Shown here: one piece after another, positions 27,272-35,831 of the stretch | Layout of the letters: every line of letters starts with the position of its first letter | How positions within the stretch are numbered: position 1 is the stretch's first letter | DNA from: JBMNCQ01 sp049366715 | GTDB lineage: Bacteria; Bacillota; Peptococcia; Peptococcales; BICA1-8 | Direction of reading: 5' to 3' | DNA length: 64,000 nt | Assembly (NCBI GenBank): GCA_049366715.1 | Contig: JBMNCQ010000048.1 | Span: 124,001 to 188,000, forward strand | Position numbers and translations under genes: made by a program | The notes under the pieces: model-generated | What the model was told of the DNA's origin: nothing | Seen by the model: the letters and a program-made list of their open reading frames with translations, nothing else | Database searches by the model: none

Positions 27272-28135
27272 TTGTTGGAGAATAGTGCTTGGAATGATGT
27301 CATTACTTTACCCTTGGGGGTCCGCAGCAGAAAACCCCGTACGAAAGGTCTGACGATGCTCATTGACAAAGGCTTGGGCCTCAAAGAAACTAAAGATTTA
27401 TTAGAAATAGCGGGTAATTATATCGATTTTCTAAAGTTAGGCTTTGGTACGGCAGCTTTTTATCCCCGCGAGTTGTTAAAGGAAAAAATCCGTTTAGTAC
27501 AAGAATTTGCTGTAGAAATTTATTTGGGAGGAACATTTTTAGAAGTAGCCCATATTCAGGGAACGGCAGACCGTTTTTTGGACAGGGCTAAAGAATTAGG
27601 TTTTAATTTTGTGGAAATTTCCGACGGAACGATTAATTTAAAACCCCAGGAAAGGAAAAATTTAATTGAGATGGCCTTAGAACGGGATTTAAAAGTCTTG
27701 ACGGAAGTTGGTAAGAAGGATAATAAAATAAAGGTATCCATTGAAAGTCTTACGGAACAGGTTCAAAAAGATTTGGAATCAGGGGCTTATAAAGTTATCA
27801 TGGAAGGCCGGGAAAGCGGAAAAAACATCGGCCTTTATGATGATAACGGGAAGCTGATTGAAAATAAATATGAGCAGTTCACCAATAAACTGGTCAATGC
27901 CGATGATATCATTTGGGAAGCGCCCCTTAAGAATCAGCAATTTGACTTCATTGTAAAAATGGGCAGTGATGTCAATCTGGGGAATATCGCCAGCAATGAA
28001 ATTCTGGCCCTGGAAGCATTACGGACAGGGTTACGGGGCGATACCTTAAATTTAGTTGTCTCCTATGAAAGCATCAAGGAACAGGAGATGCATCCCGTAC
28101 TGAGAAAATTTGTAGCCGCCTGGACCCTCAGATAG
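27272..28135 (+). CDS. comA: Phosphosulfolactate synthase (ComA)
   Basis: ComA adds sulfite to phosphoenolpyruvate to give (R)-2-phospho-3-sulfolactate. The protein of about 287 residues shows the family features RKPRTKGLTMLIDKGLG, DFLKLGFGTAAFY, IYLGGTFLEVAH and EISDGTINL. I chose TTG 27272, 6 bases after GGAAGGTG; a GTG at 27254 overlaps that site. The next enzyme, ComB, is encoded convergently 43 bases downstream. In methanogens the route leads to coenzyme M. In spore-forming Bacillus the sulfolactate itself accumulates, and this bacterium lacks nearby comC/D/E. Confidence 0.92.
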   Translation: MLENSAWNDVITLPLGVRSRKPRTKGLTMLIDKGLGLKETKDLLEIAGNYIDFLKLGFGTAAFYPRELLKEKIRLVQEFAVEIYLGGTFLEVAHIQGTADRFLDRAKELGFNFVEISDGTINLKPQERKNLIEMALERDLKVLTEVGKKDNKIKVSIESLTEQVQKDLESGAYKVIMEGRESGKNIGLYDDNGKLIENKYEQFTNKLVNADDIIWEAPLKNQQFDFIVKMGSDVNLGNIASNEILALEALRTGLRGDTLNLVVSYESIKEQEMHPVLRKFVAAWTLR

Positions 28136-28142
28136 AAAAAAA

Positions 28143-28168
28143 CTCTGCCTCTTTAAAAAAGAGAAGAG
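28143..28168. terminator. Shared hairpin terminator between convergent comA and comB
   Basis: CTCTGCCTCTTT and AAAGAGAAGAG form an imperfect stem. On the minus strand it is followed by seven Ts, a good comB terminator. On the plus strand it is followed by four Ts, a weaker comA terminator. Confidence 0.7.
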
Positions 28169-28178
28169 CTTTTGGGGC

Positions 28179-28889
28179 CTAAACAACTATATTTTCCTGA
28201 TATTCAGGGATTTTAGCAGTAATATTTTCTAATACGCAGTGTTTAATGTCCTCCATTTGCCCTAAATTTCGGAGGCGCCGGCCGTTGGCGCTGTTTAAAA
28301 CAACTTCCAGAAGTTTTGAGCGGTAATTTTGATAACTTCCTAAGGCAAGATAAGCGTAGTCGTTTAAAACATATTCGTGGAGATTTTCGATATGGCTGAT
28401 GATTTTGCCTGCTGCTAAAGTATCTTCCAAAGAAGGAGTAGCCAGAGTACCTGCACAGATCACGGACACATCCCTTTGACGGCCGGCAAGCCGCCGGGCT
28501 AGAGCCGTACTGTTGGCAAAGGAAGCGACTAAAACTTCAGCGGCCGGAGCCGCTTTTTGGAGGGCCTTACTGCCGTTGGAAGTTGTAAAAATAATGGTTT
28601 TGCCCGCAACTTTAGCTTTGTCGTATTCCCGGGGCGAATTACCAAAATCAAAACCGGCAATTTTTTCTGATTTTCTTTCTCCCCCTAATAAAAATTCAGG
28701 GTTTTTTGCTTTTAGTTCCCAGGCCGGATCTATTTCTGTAAGGGGGATGATCTTTTCCGCTCCGTTGTTTAAAGCGGTAATAATGGTATTGGATGCCCTT
28801 AAAACATCAATAACTACGGAGATCGTATTTTTTATTTCCGACGGGGCAACACTCTGCCAGGTCGGATAAACATTTAGGTGATAAATCAT
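28179..28889 (-). CDS. comB: 2-phosphosulfolactate phosphatase (ComB)
   Basis: ComB removes phosphate from 2-phosphosulfolactate to give sulfolactate. The 236-residue protein has SVVIDVLRASNTIITALNNGA, LLGGERKSEKIAGFDFGNSP, and IFTTSNGSKAL, all typical of the Mg2+-dependent ComB family. Start at 28889 is the second of two close ATGs, because GAAAGGA lies 7 bases from it and only one base from the first. Having comA and comB face to face suggests one pathway with separate promoters. Confidence 0.92.
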   Translation of the reverse strand: MIYHLNVYPTWQSVAPSEIKNTISVVIDVLRASNTIITALNNGAEKIIPLTEIDPAWELKAKNPEFLLGGERKSEKIAGFDFGNSPREYDKAKVAGKTIIFTTSNGSKALQKAAPAAEVLVASFANSTALARRLAGRQRDVSVICAGTLATPSLEDTLAAGKIISHIENLHEYVLNDYAYLALGSYQNYRSKLLEVVLNSANGRRLRNLGQMEDIKHCVLENITAKIPEYQENIVV

Positions 28890-29033
28890 AACCATATCCT
28901 TTCTTTTTTGTTTGATATACCATAAAAGGGCAGCTGAGGACGCAAAATCCTCTCTACCCTTTCCTTATTTATATGCTTTTATCCTGATTTCATGCTATTG
29001 CTTGTAAAATCTTAAAAGGCCGGCTGGGAAATC

Positions 29034-29915
29034 TTACCCCAGGGTAACTTTTAAATCTCCTAATTTTTCGATGTTTGTAATTACTTCATCCCCGGCTTTT
29101 AACCATACCTGCTTCTCTTCGGGATAACCCATAATTACTCCCTGGGGCGTTCCGGTAAAAATGATGTCTCCGGGTTTTAGCGTCATGTACCGGGAGATAT
29201 AACTGATCAATTCTTTGCAGTTGAATATCATATCGGCGGTATTTGAGGATTGTCTTAATTCTCCGTTAACTTTCGTTTCTAAAGAGAGATTGTCGGGATC
29301 CCCGATTTCATCGGCTGTAACCAGATATTTTCCGATGGGAGCAAAACCATCCAGGGCTTTGCCCAGTATCCACTGACTTGTTTTAAATTGCAGGTCCCGG
29401 GCAGATAAATCATTACCTGTACAGTAACCGAATACTTTTGTCAGGGCTTCTTCTTCACTGACATTTTGGGCTGTTTCTCCAATGACAATGACCAGTTCTA
29501 CTTCATAATCAATTTTTTGGGCAACAGCGGGGATTTTAATCACATCTCCGTAAGCGGCTAAAGAGTTGTTAAATTTATTAAAGAGCAAAGGAGAAATAGG
29601 AATCGCCATATGGGATTCAATTGCATGCTGTCTATAATTAAGACCGACACAGATAATTTTCTCCGGTTTCGTTACACAGGGACCATAAAGGATTTTTGTC
29701 TCATCATAGAAAAGTCCCTGCGGGTCATTTTCCGCCAAGGTGAGTATTTTTTGAATTGTTTTAGCGTGTACGGTCCACTCTTTGATTATTTCCATAATAT
29801 CCGTGCAGACAGGAGTATTGAATTTTTCAGCGGCTTTTTGTAAATTGATAATCCCTTGTGCTGTTTGGATGCCGATGCTGCAGCTATTATTTTCTAAAAC
29901 ATTAACAAATTTCAT
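29034..29915 (-). CDS. Fumarylacetoacetate hydrolase (FAH) family protein
   Basis: Members of this family hydrolyse or decarboxylate 2-oxo-acid or acylpyruvate substrates with a divalent metal. The 293-residue protein has an N-terminal lid domain and the FAH core. Key motifs are KIICVGLNYRQHAIE, the metal-binding DYEVELVIVIGE and GNDLSARDLQ, and the C-terminal LKPGDIIFTGTPQGV. The substrate cannot be read from sequence. It lies 145 bases upstream of comB on the same strand and could share its transcript. Confidence 0.88.
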   Translation of the reverse strand: MKFVNVLENNSCSIGIQTAQGIINLQKAAEKFNTPVCTDIMEIIKEWTVHAKTIQKILTLAENDPQGLFYDETKILYGPCVTKPEKIICVGLNYRQHAIESHMAIPISPLLFNKFNNSLAAYGDVIKIPAVAQKIDYEVELVIVIGETAQNVSEEEALTKVFGYCTGNDLSARDLQFKTSQWILGKALDGFAPIGKYLVTADEIGDPDNLSLETKVNGELRQSSNTADMIFNCKELISYISRYMTLKPGDIIFTGTPQGVIMGYPEEKQVWLKAGDEVITNIEKLGDLKVTLG

Positions 29916-30194
29916 GGTATGACCTCCGTTTTAATTCATTTTTGCTATTAAATTCGATAAATAATCAGTGTCTCCTTTAATATTTAATTAATTTAAGATA
30001 ATTTTATTTATTAAATTAGCCGGTTGATTAAGATAAGGCAAAATTTGAGTTGATATGGTATAATTCAGATGTATAATGGCTTGGAATAGTTGAGAAAACA
30101 GAGTGATAACCTTAAAACCGGGTCAAATAATTTGTCTGCTAAAATTTGGCCTTTTGACAATCCGGCTAAAACATAGTAATATATAGTTTAGTAT

Positions 30195-30271
30195 GCGCCC
30201 GTAGCTCAGGAGGACAGAGCAACGGTTTCCTAAACCGTGTGCCAGGGGTTCGAGTCCCTTCGGGCGCGCCA
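30195..30271 (+). tRNA. tRNA-Arg (anticodon CCT)
   Basis: The acceptor GCGCCCG pairs with CGGGCGC. The stem ACGGT/ACCGT encloses TTCCTAA, giving anticodon CCT. CCA is encoded. Confidence 0.97.
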
Positions 30272-30351
30272 TTTTGTCTTTTAACTGGGGACATTCTACT
30301 GCTAAGAGGTGTGTCTCCTATTCTATTTTGAAAGGTGTGTAACCTTTCCTG

Positions 30352-30810
30352 ATGTGCCACCAATTTTATATGCAAAAGGCATTAGAAGAAGCCCGCAAGG
30401 CTTTTCAAGAAGGAGAAGTGCCTATTGGTGCCGTAATCGTCCAAAACGGGGAAATCGTAGGCCGGGGGCATAATCAACGGGAAACTTTCCATGACCCTAC
30501 TGCCCACGCAGAAATATTAGCTTTAAGGGATGCCGGCAAAAATACCGGCAGCTGGCGTTTGTCCGGAGCATTATTATATGTAACCATAGAGCCCTGTCCT
30601 ATGTGTGCGGGAGCGTTGATCAACAGCCGTATAGCTGCTGTAATATATGGTGCCGAGGAGCCGAAATTCGGTTCTGCCGGCAGTAAGCTTAACTTACTGC
30701 AGTTTCCCGGCTTTAACCACCAGGTTAAAATAATCGGTCCTATATTGGAAGAAGAATGCAAGGCATTGATGCAGAAATTCTTTCAGCAGTTACGCAATAA
30801 AAGAAATTAG
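30352..30810 (+). CDS. tadA: tRNA-specific adenosine deaminase TadA
   Basis: TadA converts wobble A34 to inosine in tRNA-Arg(ACG). The 152-residue protein has the zinc site HAE (His52, catalytic Glu54) and PCPMC (Cys82, Cys85). The N-terminus QFYMQKALEEARKAFQEGEVPIGAVIV fits the usual length, so I keep the ATG at 30352 although its ribosome-binding site is poor. It lies between two tRNA genes, which is common in Firmicutes. Its substrate tRNA-Arg(ACG) is encoded at 22886 in this window. Confidence 0.95.
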   Translation: MCHQFYMQKALEEARKAFQEGEVPIGAVIVQNGEIVGRGHNQRETFHDPTAHAEILALRDAGKNTGSWRLSGALLYVTIEPCPMCAGALINSRIAAVIYGAEEPKFGSAGSKLNLLQFPGFNHQVKIIGPILEEECKALMQKFFQQLRNKRN

Positions 30811-30834
30811 CAGTTGGTATGAGTAACTAAATGA

Positions 30835-30924
30835 GGAGAGATGGCCGAGTCCGGTTTAAGGCGCACGACTCGAAATCGTGTGAGGGTAACACCTCCGTGG
30901 GTTCGAATCCCACTCTCTCCGCCA
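30835..30924 (+). tRNA. tRNA-Ser (anticodon CGA)
   Basis: The acceptor GGAGAGA pairs with TCTCTCC and there is a long variable arm. CACGA/TCGTG encloses CTCGAAA, giving CGA, and CCA is encoded. Confidence 0.97.
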
Positions 30925-30930
30925 GTCTAC

Positions 30931-30975
30931 AAAGCTGTCAGTTCATAGGATTATGAACTGACAGCTTTTTATTTT
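30931..30975 (+). terminator. Terminator after tRNA-Ser(CGA)
   Basis: AAAGCTGTCAGTTCAT and its exact reverse complement form a long hairpin ending in five Ts. It ends the tadA/tRNA transcript. Confidence 0.92.
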
Positions 30976-31649
30976 ATTTGGTTGAGGCAATTGTCAGTTT
31001 TAACTGAGCGCGCGAAGCCTTATCGATTCATGTCATAGCCATTAGCCGGCATCAATTTAGAGTTAAACTTAAGATGGAGAATGTATTTTTGCCCTGTATG
31101 AGCGATAATTTGGCGGGTAAAAGTCTGCTACAGGCGTAGTAGATGGTATTGTTTTAGGACAATTGTTTGAGGTGTTATTCATTGCAATCGTAAATGTTTA
31201 TGATAATGAAACTAAAATGGAATCGAGAGTAATGAGATATTAACGCAAGAATTATCCTTTCATATTGGTTACCGGCCGGAGGTATTCCCATCTGCCGGGT
31301 ATACAAAGCGTAAGGGGGGAGATAATAATAAATAACATGACATTATTTGCTGCTTAGCGACCTTGACAGGGTATAGGCTGCCAAGCGGGACGGCTGCCGC
31401 TTATTCTTTTTGGTTATGCCGGAATTGCCGGAAGCAGTGCACTTTCAGCAGGGTTGCTTCTGATAAGTGCTCCTGCGGGTTTGTTTTTCCGGCGGATATT
31501 TTTCTTCTTTTGGGACGGAAAACATATTAAGCTCTTCCCCTAATATGCACTGGATTTAAAAATAATTTTTTAATCTTTTGGAATTTCGCCAAATAAGTTA
31601 AGATTAATCTAAAATGCCAAGTTTATTAAGAGTACAAGGAGGAATTTTT
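30976..31649. other. Gene-poor, probably decayed region before azoR
   Basis: About 670 bases hold no intact gene. Short open stretches interrupted by stops occur. For example, one plus-strand frame near 31137-31242 reads DGIVLGQLFEVLFIAIVN, and another near 31415-31540 is Ala/Gly/Leu-rich and membrane-like. I do not recognise either. No scRNA (SRP RNA) could be identified, although it often follows tRNA-Ser here in Firmicutes. Confidence 0.5.
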
Positions 31650-32261
31650 ATGGCTACATTGCTGTATATCAAGGCAAACCCCAAAACAGATCAAGATTCG
31701 AGAACATTTTGCATATCCGAAAAATTTATTGATTCCTACCGCAGAAAAAATCCCCGCGATCAAATCATTATCCGTGACTTATATGCAGAAAACGTTCAGC
31801 CGCTTACAACCGAACAACTTCAGGAAAGATTTAGCCCGAAGGATGAGGATAGTATCCGGAAGCATCCGGTATACAAATATGCATTGGAGTTTAAAAACGC
31901 AGACAAAATTGTTGTTGCAGCACCCATGTGGAATTTAGGATATCCGGCCATTCTCAAATGCTATCTCGATTATATTATGGCGGTGGGAATAACTTTTAAA
32001 TATACGGAAGACGGGCCTGTCGGGCTATGTCAGGGGGAGAAAAAAGCTGTTCATATTGTAACCAGGGGCGGAGTATATTCAGAAGGACCTGCTGCCGCTT
32101 ATGAGATGGGTGATAGATATTTAAGAGTAGTCTTTGGTTTTTTGGGAATCTATGATTTTACAACAATTGCTGCGGAGAATCTGGATGTAGTTGGTGCGGA
32201 TGTCGAAGGGATAATGGCTAAAGCGTTGAAGGATGCGGAAAATATAGCCAATAATTTCTAA
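31650..32261 (+). CDS. azoR: FMN-dependent NADH-azoreductase (AzoR family)
   Basis: AzoR enzymes are flavodoxin-fold quinone and azo reductases. The 203-residue protein has the N-terminal FMN phosphate region YIKANPKTDQDSRTF. The flavin-binding loop VVAAPMWNLGYPAILKCYLDYI and the TRGGVYS loop follow. The ATG at 31650 is preceded by AAGGAGG at 7 bases. A longer frame from 31614 spans this site and is less likely. It is isolated among decayed sequences, so it could be a remnant cargo gene of an accessory region. Confidence 0.92.
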   Translation: MATLLYIKANPKTDQDSRTFCISEKFIDSYRRKNPRDQIIIRDLYAENVQPLTTEQLQERFSPKDEDSIRKHPVYKYALEFKNADKIVVAAPMWNLGYPAILKCYLDYIMAVGITFKYTEDGPVGLCQGEKKAVHIVTRGGVYSEGPAAAYEMGDRYLRVVFGFLGIYDFTTIAAENLDVVGADVEGIMAKALKDAENIANNF

Positions 32262-32267
32262 ATTTCA

Positions 32268-32605
32268 TACTGAACACGGTAAATTTATTTGACGGCGGCA
32301 CATCGCTGATTTTGCCTGAAAGTGTGGAGGAAACCTTTGGAATGTTTCCTCCTTTTTATACGGACTGCGGCCGGAACATCCGTGGGGGCCAGAATGTCTT
32401 ATCAATTCAGGCTGCTGTTTTCAGGACCAGGGCGGCATTACAATTGATGACGGTGTTTTCATCGGGCCCAATGTCGTATCGGTTACCCTTAATCGCGATT
32501 TGGATCCGGAAAACGCCGCGCGCTGCATCCTGTAAAAACGTTTGGATTAGGTCAAATGCCACCGTTATTCCCGGTGTGACCGTCGGTGAGGTGCTGCCGT
32601 TAATT
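32268..32605 (+). pseudogene. Degraded maltose/galactoside O-acetyltransferase (left-handed beta-helix family)
   Basis: Reading across frames gives LNTVNLFDGGTSLILPESVEE and MFPPFYTDCGRNIRGGQNV. After a one-base loss near 32400 it continues INSGCCFQDQGGITIDDGVF and IGPNVVSVTLNRDLDPENAA. A stop and a second shift follow near 32533, then KNVWIRSNATVIPGVTVGE. These are successive pieces of a LacA/Maa-type hexapeptide acetyltransferase. The first 50 or so residues and the C-terminal end are missing. At least two frameshifts show that the gene is dead. Confidence 0.8.
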
Positions 32606-32781
32606 CGTCAGGGTTTATGGTTGTGCCGTTTCCCATCTTTGGCAGCATTTTAACCGTTATGGTGTATTTTCCCGGCGAGACCTCCTTCATTTGCTCAGCT
32701 CATTCTATAAATTCAGGACTGGCTTTTATCGTCTGTGACGGTTCAATTATTATCGTGTTATTATCAGAATTGATATCATAA

Positions 32782-34347
32782 TCAAAACACCCCCCCGGTC
32801 CCTTCTTCTTGCGTATTTCCAGATAATTTCGACGGCCAAAGGGGACTGCTTTTAAGGATTTCCTCCACTTCCTCAAAACCTGTTTGAAATGCATAGTTGT
32901 AGCGGGCCGGGAGTGCAAAGACATATCGGGAATTGCTGCCCAGTTTACCCGGGCCGATGGGTGCCGCACTGACAAAAAATTCTCCCTTTTGCAGGGCCTT
33001 CCACTGCTCAAGGGTAAAAACCATAATAGGAATATCCTGGCGCGGGAGCTTTTCGGTCCACCCCGGGTGCCGCAGCAAAAGCTGCGGGCCGGTTTCAATA
33101 ATTTCTCCGCCTTTTGCTCCCTGCCATTGTTCTTGGACGGCCGTATACCCTTGCCAGGTTTCCGGCAGGTAGAAACAAAAGCCATATGGGGTATTTTTAT
33201 AAACGACGGGACCGGGTTGTGCATATGCGCCGGCAGTCAGGTTGGTGATAAGCCAGCGGTTGATTATCTGCTGCACTGTAATTTCCACCGGGCGTTTCGC
33301 GGCAGTTCCGCCCTTTGCTATCTCCGTGCTAGTGACTTCAATGATCTCTCCATGAATTATGTATTGGTTCGTATCATACATTTCTGTTCTCAGGATATCG
33401 ATGCGGTCAGGCCAGGGGCTGGAAACCAGGCGCCCAGGTGCGCTTTGGGGGTCAGCCTGCCATTTTTGCAGCAACTCAGGAGTTATGTAGTCACTGTAAT
33501 TTTTTGCAATGCTTGCAGCCGTCACATCCTGCGGGGCTGATAAGGAGACCGCCCGGAGGGTTTTTCCAAAGGCTTCCACCAGTGCCTGCACATCCTGTTC
33601 GCCTTGTATAAGTTCGTTCTTTGGGGCGGGCAAAGATTCGATGTTGAAGCGGAGCACTGTTAAGATATCCGTGTTCTGCAGTCCGCCTTCCTGCATACAC
33701 AGCACGGAGATGATAAGTTCCTCTCCATTTATATTTCTTTCATAAAACCGTTTCATGCCGAGGACATCTATAAGTTTCCAATCGTTATTAAGGAGCAGAT
33801 TGCCGTAATCCTGCATGATTTCGTCAGGAGTTTTGCCGGTTAGGTAAATAATATTTTCATATGTTTTTGCATTTTGTGGTATCGGAATCTCGTTATAAAA
33901 CAGTTTATTTATTGTCTGATATGAATCGTCGTTGTTGGATAGGTTTAACATAATTCCGAGATTTTCCGCGTTTAATTCAAGGGAAAAGTCTGCGGGTTCA
34001 CAGCGCAGCATTACCGACATAGGCGCAGCACCCGGACTTGTGGAGCTTGCCGTCAGAAAAAATTTCGGCGCATCCTCAATTGGAAAGCTGATAATATATA
34101 AGCCCGAGCCGATTTCCTTGTAATAGAAAGAGTCATAAATCTCTGAGTAGCTGAGGTTTCCTGCCGTAAACTCCTTGATCGCTTCCCAGGTAAGGAGCTG
34201 CTTTTCCTGTGACGTGTCCTGCTGTGCCGATGACGCACTGATTGGTATTATCGGAAAAACGCCCGTTAATACAGCCGTGCAGTATAAAACTGCTATTAAA
34301 CTGATGGAGAAAACAATAAGTTTGGAGGAACGTTTTAAATTAATCAT
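32782..34347 (-). CDS. Large secreted or membrane-anchored protein of unknown function
   Basis: I do not recognise a named family. The 521-residue protein has an N-terminal hydrophobic segment (LIVFSISLIAVLYCTAVLTGV) that could be a signal peptide or anchor. A middle domain (DVTAASIAKNYSDYITPELLQ and on) resembles the small secreted domains seen next to BlaR1-type genes. The C-terminal part (KNTPYGFCFYLPETWQGYTAV) looks like an extracellular beta-domain. The frame ends at a G7 tract. The other frame continues 28 more residues to 32700, so the true end may differ. It is the last gene of the minus-strand BlaI/BlaR1 block. Confidence 0.7.
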   Translation of the reverse strand: MINLKRSSKLIVFSISLIAVLYCTAVLTGVFPIIPISASSAQQDTSQEKQLLTWEAIKEFTAGNLSYSEIYDSFYYKEIGSGLYIISFPIEDAPKFFLTASSTSPGAAPMSVMLRCEPADFSLELNAENLGIMLNLSNNDDSYQTINKLFYNEIPIPQNAKTYENIIYLTGKTPDEIMQDYGNLLLNNDWKLIDVLGMKRFYERNINGEELIISVLCMQEGGLQNTDILTVLRFNIESLPAPKNELIQGEQDVQALVEAFGKTLRAVSLSAPQDVTAASIAKNYSDYITPELLQKWQADPQSAPGRLVSSPWPDRIDILRTEMYDTNQYIIHGEIIEVTSTEIAKGGTAAKRPVEITVQQIINRWLITNLTAGAYAQPGPVVYKNTPYGFCFYLPETWQGYTAVQEQWQGAKGGEIIETGPQLLLRHPGWTEKLPRQDIPIMVFTLEQWKALQKGEFFVSAAPIGPGKLGSNSRYVFALPARYNYAFQTGFEEVEEILKSSPLWPSKLSGNTQEEGTGGVF

Positions 34348-34496
34348 AAAGGCATATATCCTCTCGCTTAATTTTTTTTATTTTTTATTAGACGTAAAAA
34401 ACACCTTAAGGGTTCTGTATAAAGCAAAATTATTACAATTTTTTAACTCACGATATGCCTTCATCATTAAAATTATTTCCTAAAATGACCGCTGCC

Positions 34497-35753
34497 TCAC
34501 TGTGCCTTGGCTTCAGACATTACCATTTCCTCTATCTCTATTTTAACTTTATGCCAGCTTTTTCCCGAATCCGTTGTTTTAAACAGGCCTGTTTCGTCAA
34601 GTATCCAGCCGTTATTCTTATCAACAAACTGTATATCTAGAATCTTTTTCAGGGATAAAGCAGATAAAGCGTCATTTAAAGATGTCCAGGTTGTCCCGCC
34701 ATCCGCTGTTTTCATAAATTCCTTGCCGTCGGCAATAAGCCATCCGTTATTTTGATCCGCAAAGCTGTATTTAAGACTGCCTATATCTGTATGCGCTATT
34801 TTCTCATCTTTCTTTGTCCAGGATTTACCACCGTTACCGGTATGATAGAATAAACTGTAAATCTCTCCATTAATAGTAGCGTATCGTACCCGTATTAAAC
34901 CATCCTTCCCGTTAAAGAAGACGGGAGGGTCAACGCTTATGCTGGTATTATCACCTGCATTCATGCTGTCTTCCTGGTAAGGAAATTCGCCATCTACCCA
35001 GGTGGAGCCTCCGTCTGTAGTTTGCTCAAGGACCGGCAGCCCCATATTTGTAGTACCGGTCAGCCAGCCGGTTTGCACATCTGTAAAATAGAATCCGCTG
35101 ATCAATCCACTTAAAGGAATGGAAGAATGTGCATTCATATTTACGCTGTGGATTTTATCCCATGTTTTACCCCCGTCTTTTGTTGCGTAGAGACCGAATG
35201 GATGCTGTCCTAAGCTCCGGCTCTGAGTAAGCGTCATCCAGCCCTTATCTTTATTTACAAAAAATAAATTCGTCCCCATATTAGTCTGTGGCAGCTCAAA
35301 TTTATCCCAATGTGCCCCTTTGTCCGGTGTCCTGAAAATAATCGTCTGCCTTACGTATTTGGTCTGGGTTTTCTGGTATGGCATGACCCAGGCGCAATTT
35401 TCATCGAGAAAAAAGTATGCCTGAATAGGATATTGCGCTTTCAAAGCTTTTATATCCACAGGCGTTATATCTATCCAGTCGGCTCCGCCATTTTCCGTTT
35501 TAAAGACGGCTTGCGAACTTTCCGCCCAGCCATCTTGCCGATTTATCATTTTAATACTCAAGAAATTATCCGTTTCCTCCGAATCATTGCTACTGGAGCC
35601 ACTATTTACCGCCGGTTCGCCAGAACCGACAGTATCGGGCGATGCTTCATAGGGCACGTCTTTCTGCTGTCTGCTGTTCAGGCAGCCGCTCAGGGAAAGG
35701 GAAAGGCATGCGATCAATAGTATTTTAAACAGGAATTTATATTTAATGTTCAT
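34497..35753 (-). CDS. Ycf48-like BNR-repeat lipoprotein
   Basis: This 418-residue protein starts with a lipoprotein signal peptide (LACLSLSLSGC; the Cys is residue 24). It then has a run of BNR/Asp-box repeats: GGADWIDI, KGAHWDKF, GGKTWDKI, GGSTWVDG, GGKSWTKK, GGTTWTSL and SGKSWHKV. Such beta-propellers bind peptides or sugars outside the cell. In cyanobacteria the relative Ycf48 assists photosystem II assembly, which is not the role here. It sits between the BlaR1-like gene and the 521-residue protein on the same strand. Confidence 0.85.
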   Translation of the reverse strand: MNIKYKFLFKILLIACLSLSLSGCLNSRQQKDVPYEASPDTVGSGEPAVNSGSSSNDSEETDNFLSIKMINRQDGWAESSQAVFKTENGGADWIDITPVDIKALKAQYPIQAYFFLDENCAWVMPYQKTQTKYVRQTIIFRTPDKGAHWDKFELPQTNMGTNLFFVNKDKGWMTLTQSRSLGQHPFGLYATKDGGKTWDKIHSVNMNAHSSIPLSGLISGFYFTDVQTGWLTGTTNMGLPVLEQTTDGGSTWVDGEFPYQEDSMNAGDNTSISVDPPVFFNGKDGLIRVRYATINGEIYSLFYHTGNGGKSWTKKDEKIAHTDIGSLKYSFADQNNGWLIADGKEFMKTADGGTTWTSLNDALSALSLKKILDIQFVDKNNGWILDETGLFKTTDSGKSWHKVKIEIEEMVMSEAKAQ

Positions 35754-35831
35754 TATTTATCAACTCTTTTCATTTGACCTGTAATAAATAGCCTGTTGTG
35801 GTAAGGATATCGTTTTCGGAGGTTTTCCCCA

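Noticed and set aside
28513..28869. Plus-strand frame of 118 codons opposite comB
   Set aside because: It is antisense to conserved ComB motifs.
30925..31300. Possible small SRP RNA gene (ffs/scr) after tRNA-Ser
   Set aside because: The place is right for Firmicutes, but I could not find the conserved Alu or GNAR-loop pattern. A long terminator follows the tRNA instead.
32884..33540. Plus-strand frame of 218 codons opposite the 521-residue gene
   Set aside because: It has no ribosome-binding site and no recognisable domain. The minus-strand frame has a signal peptide and coherent composition.
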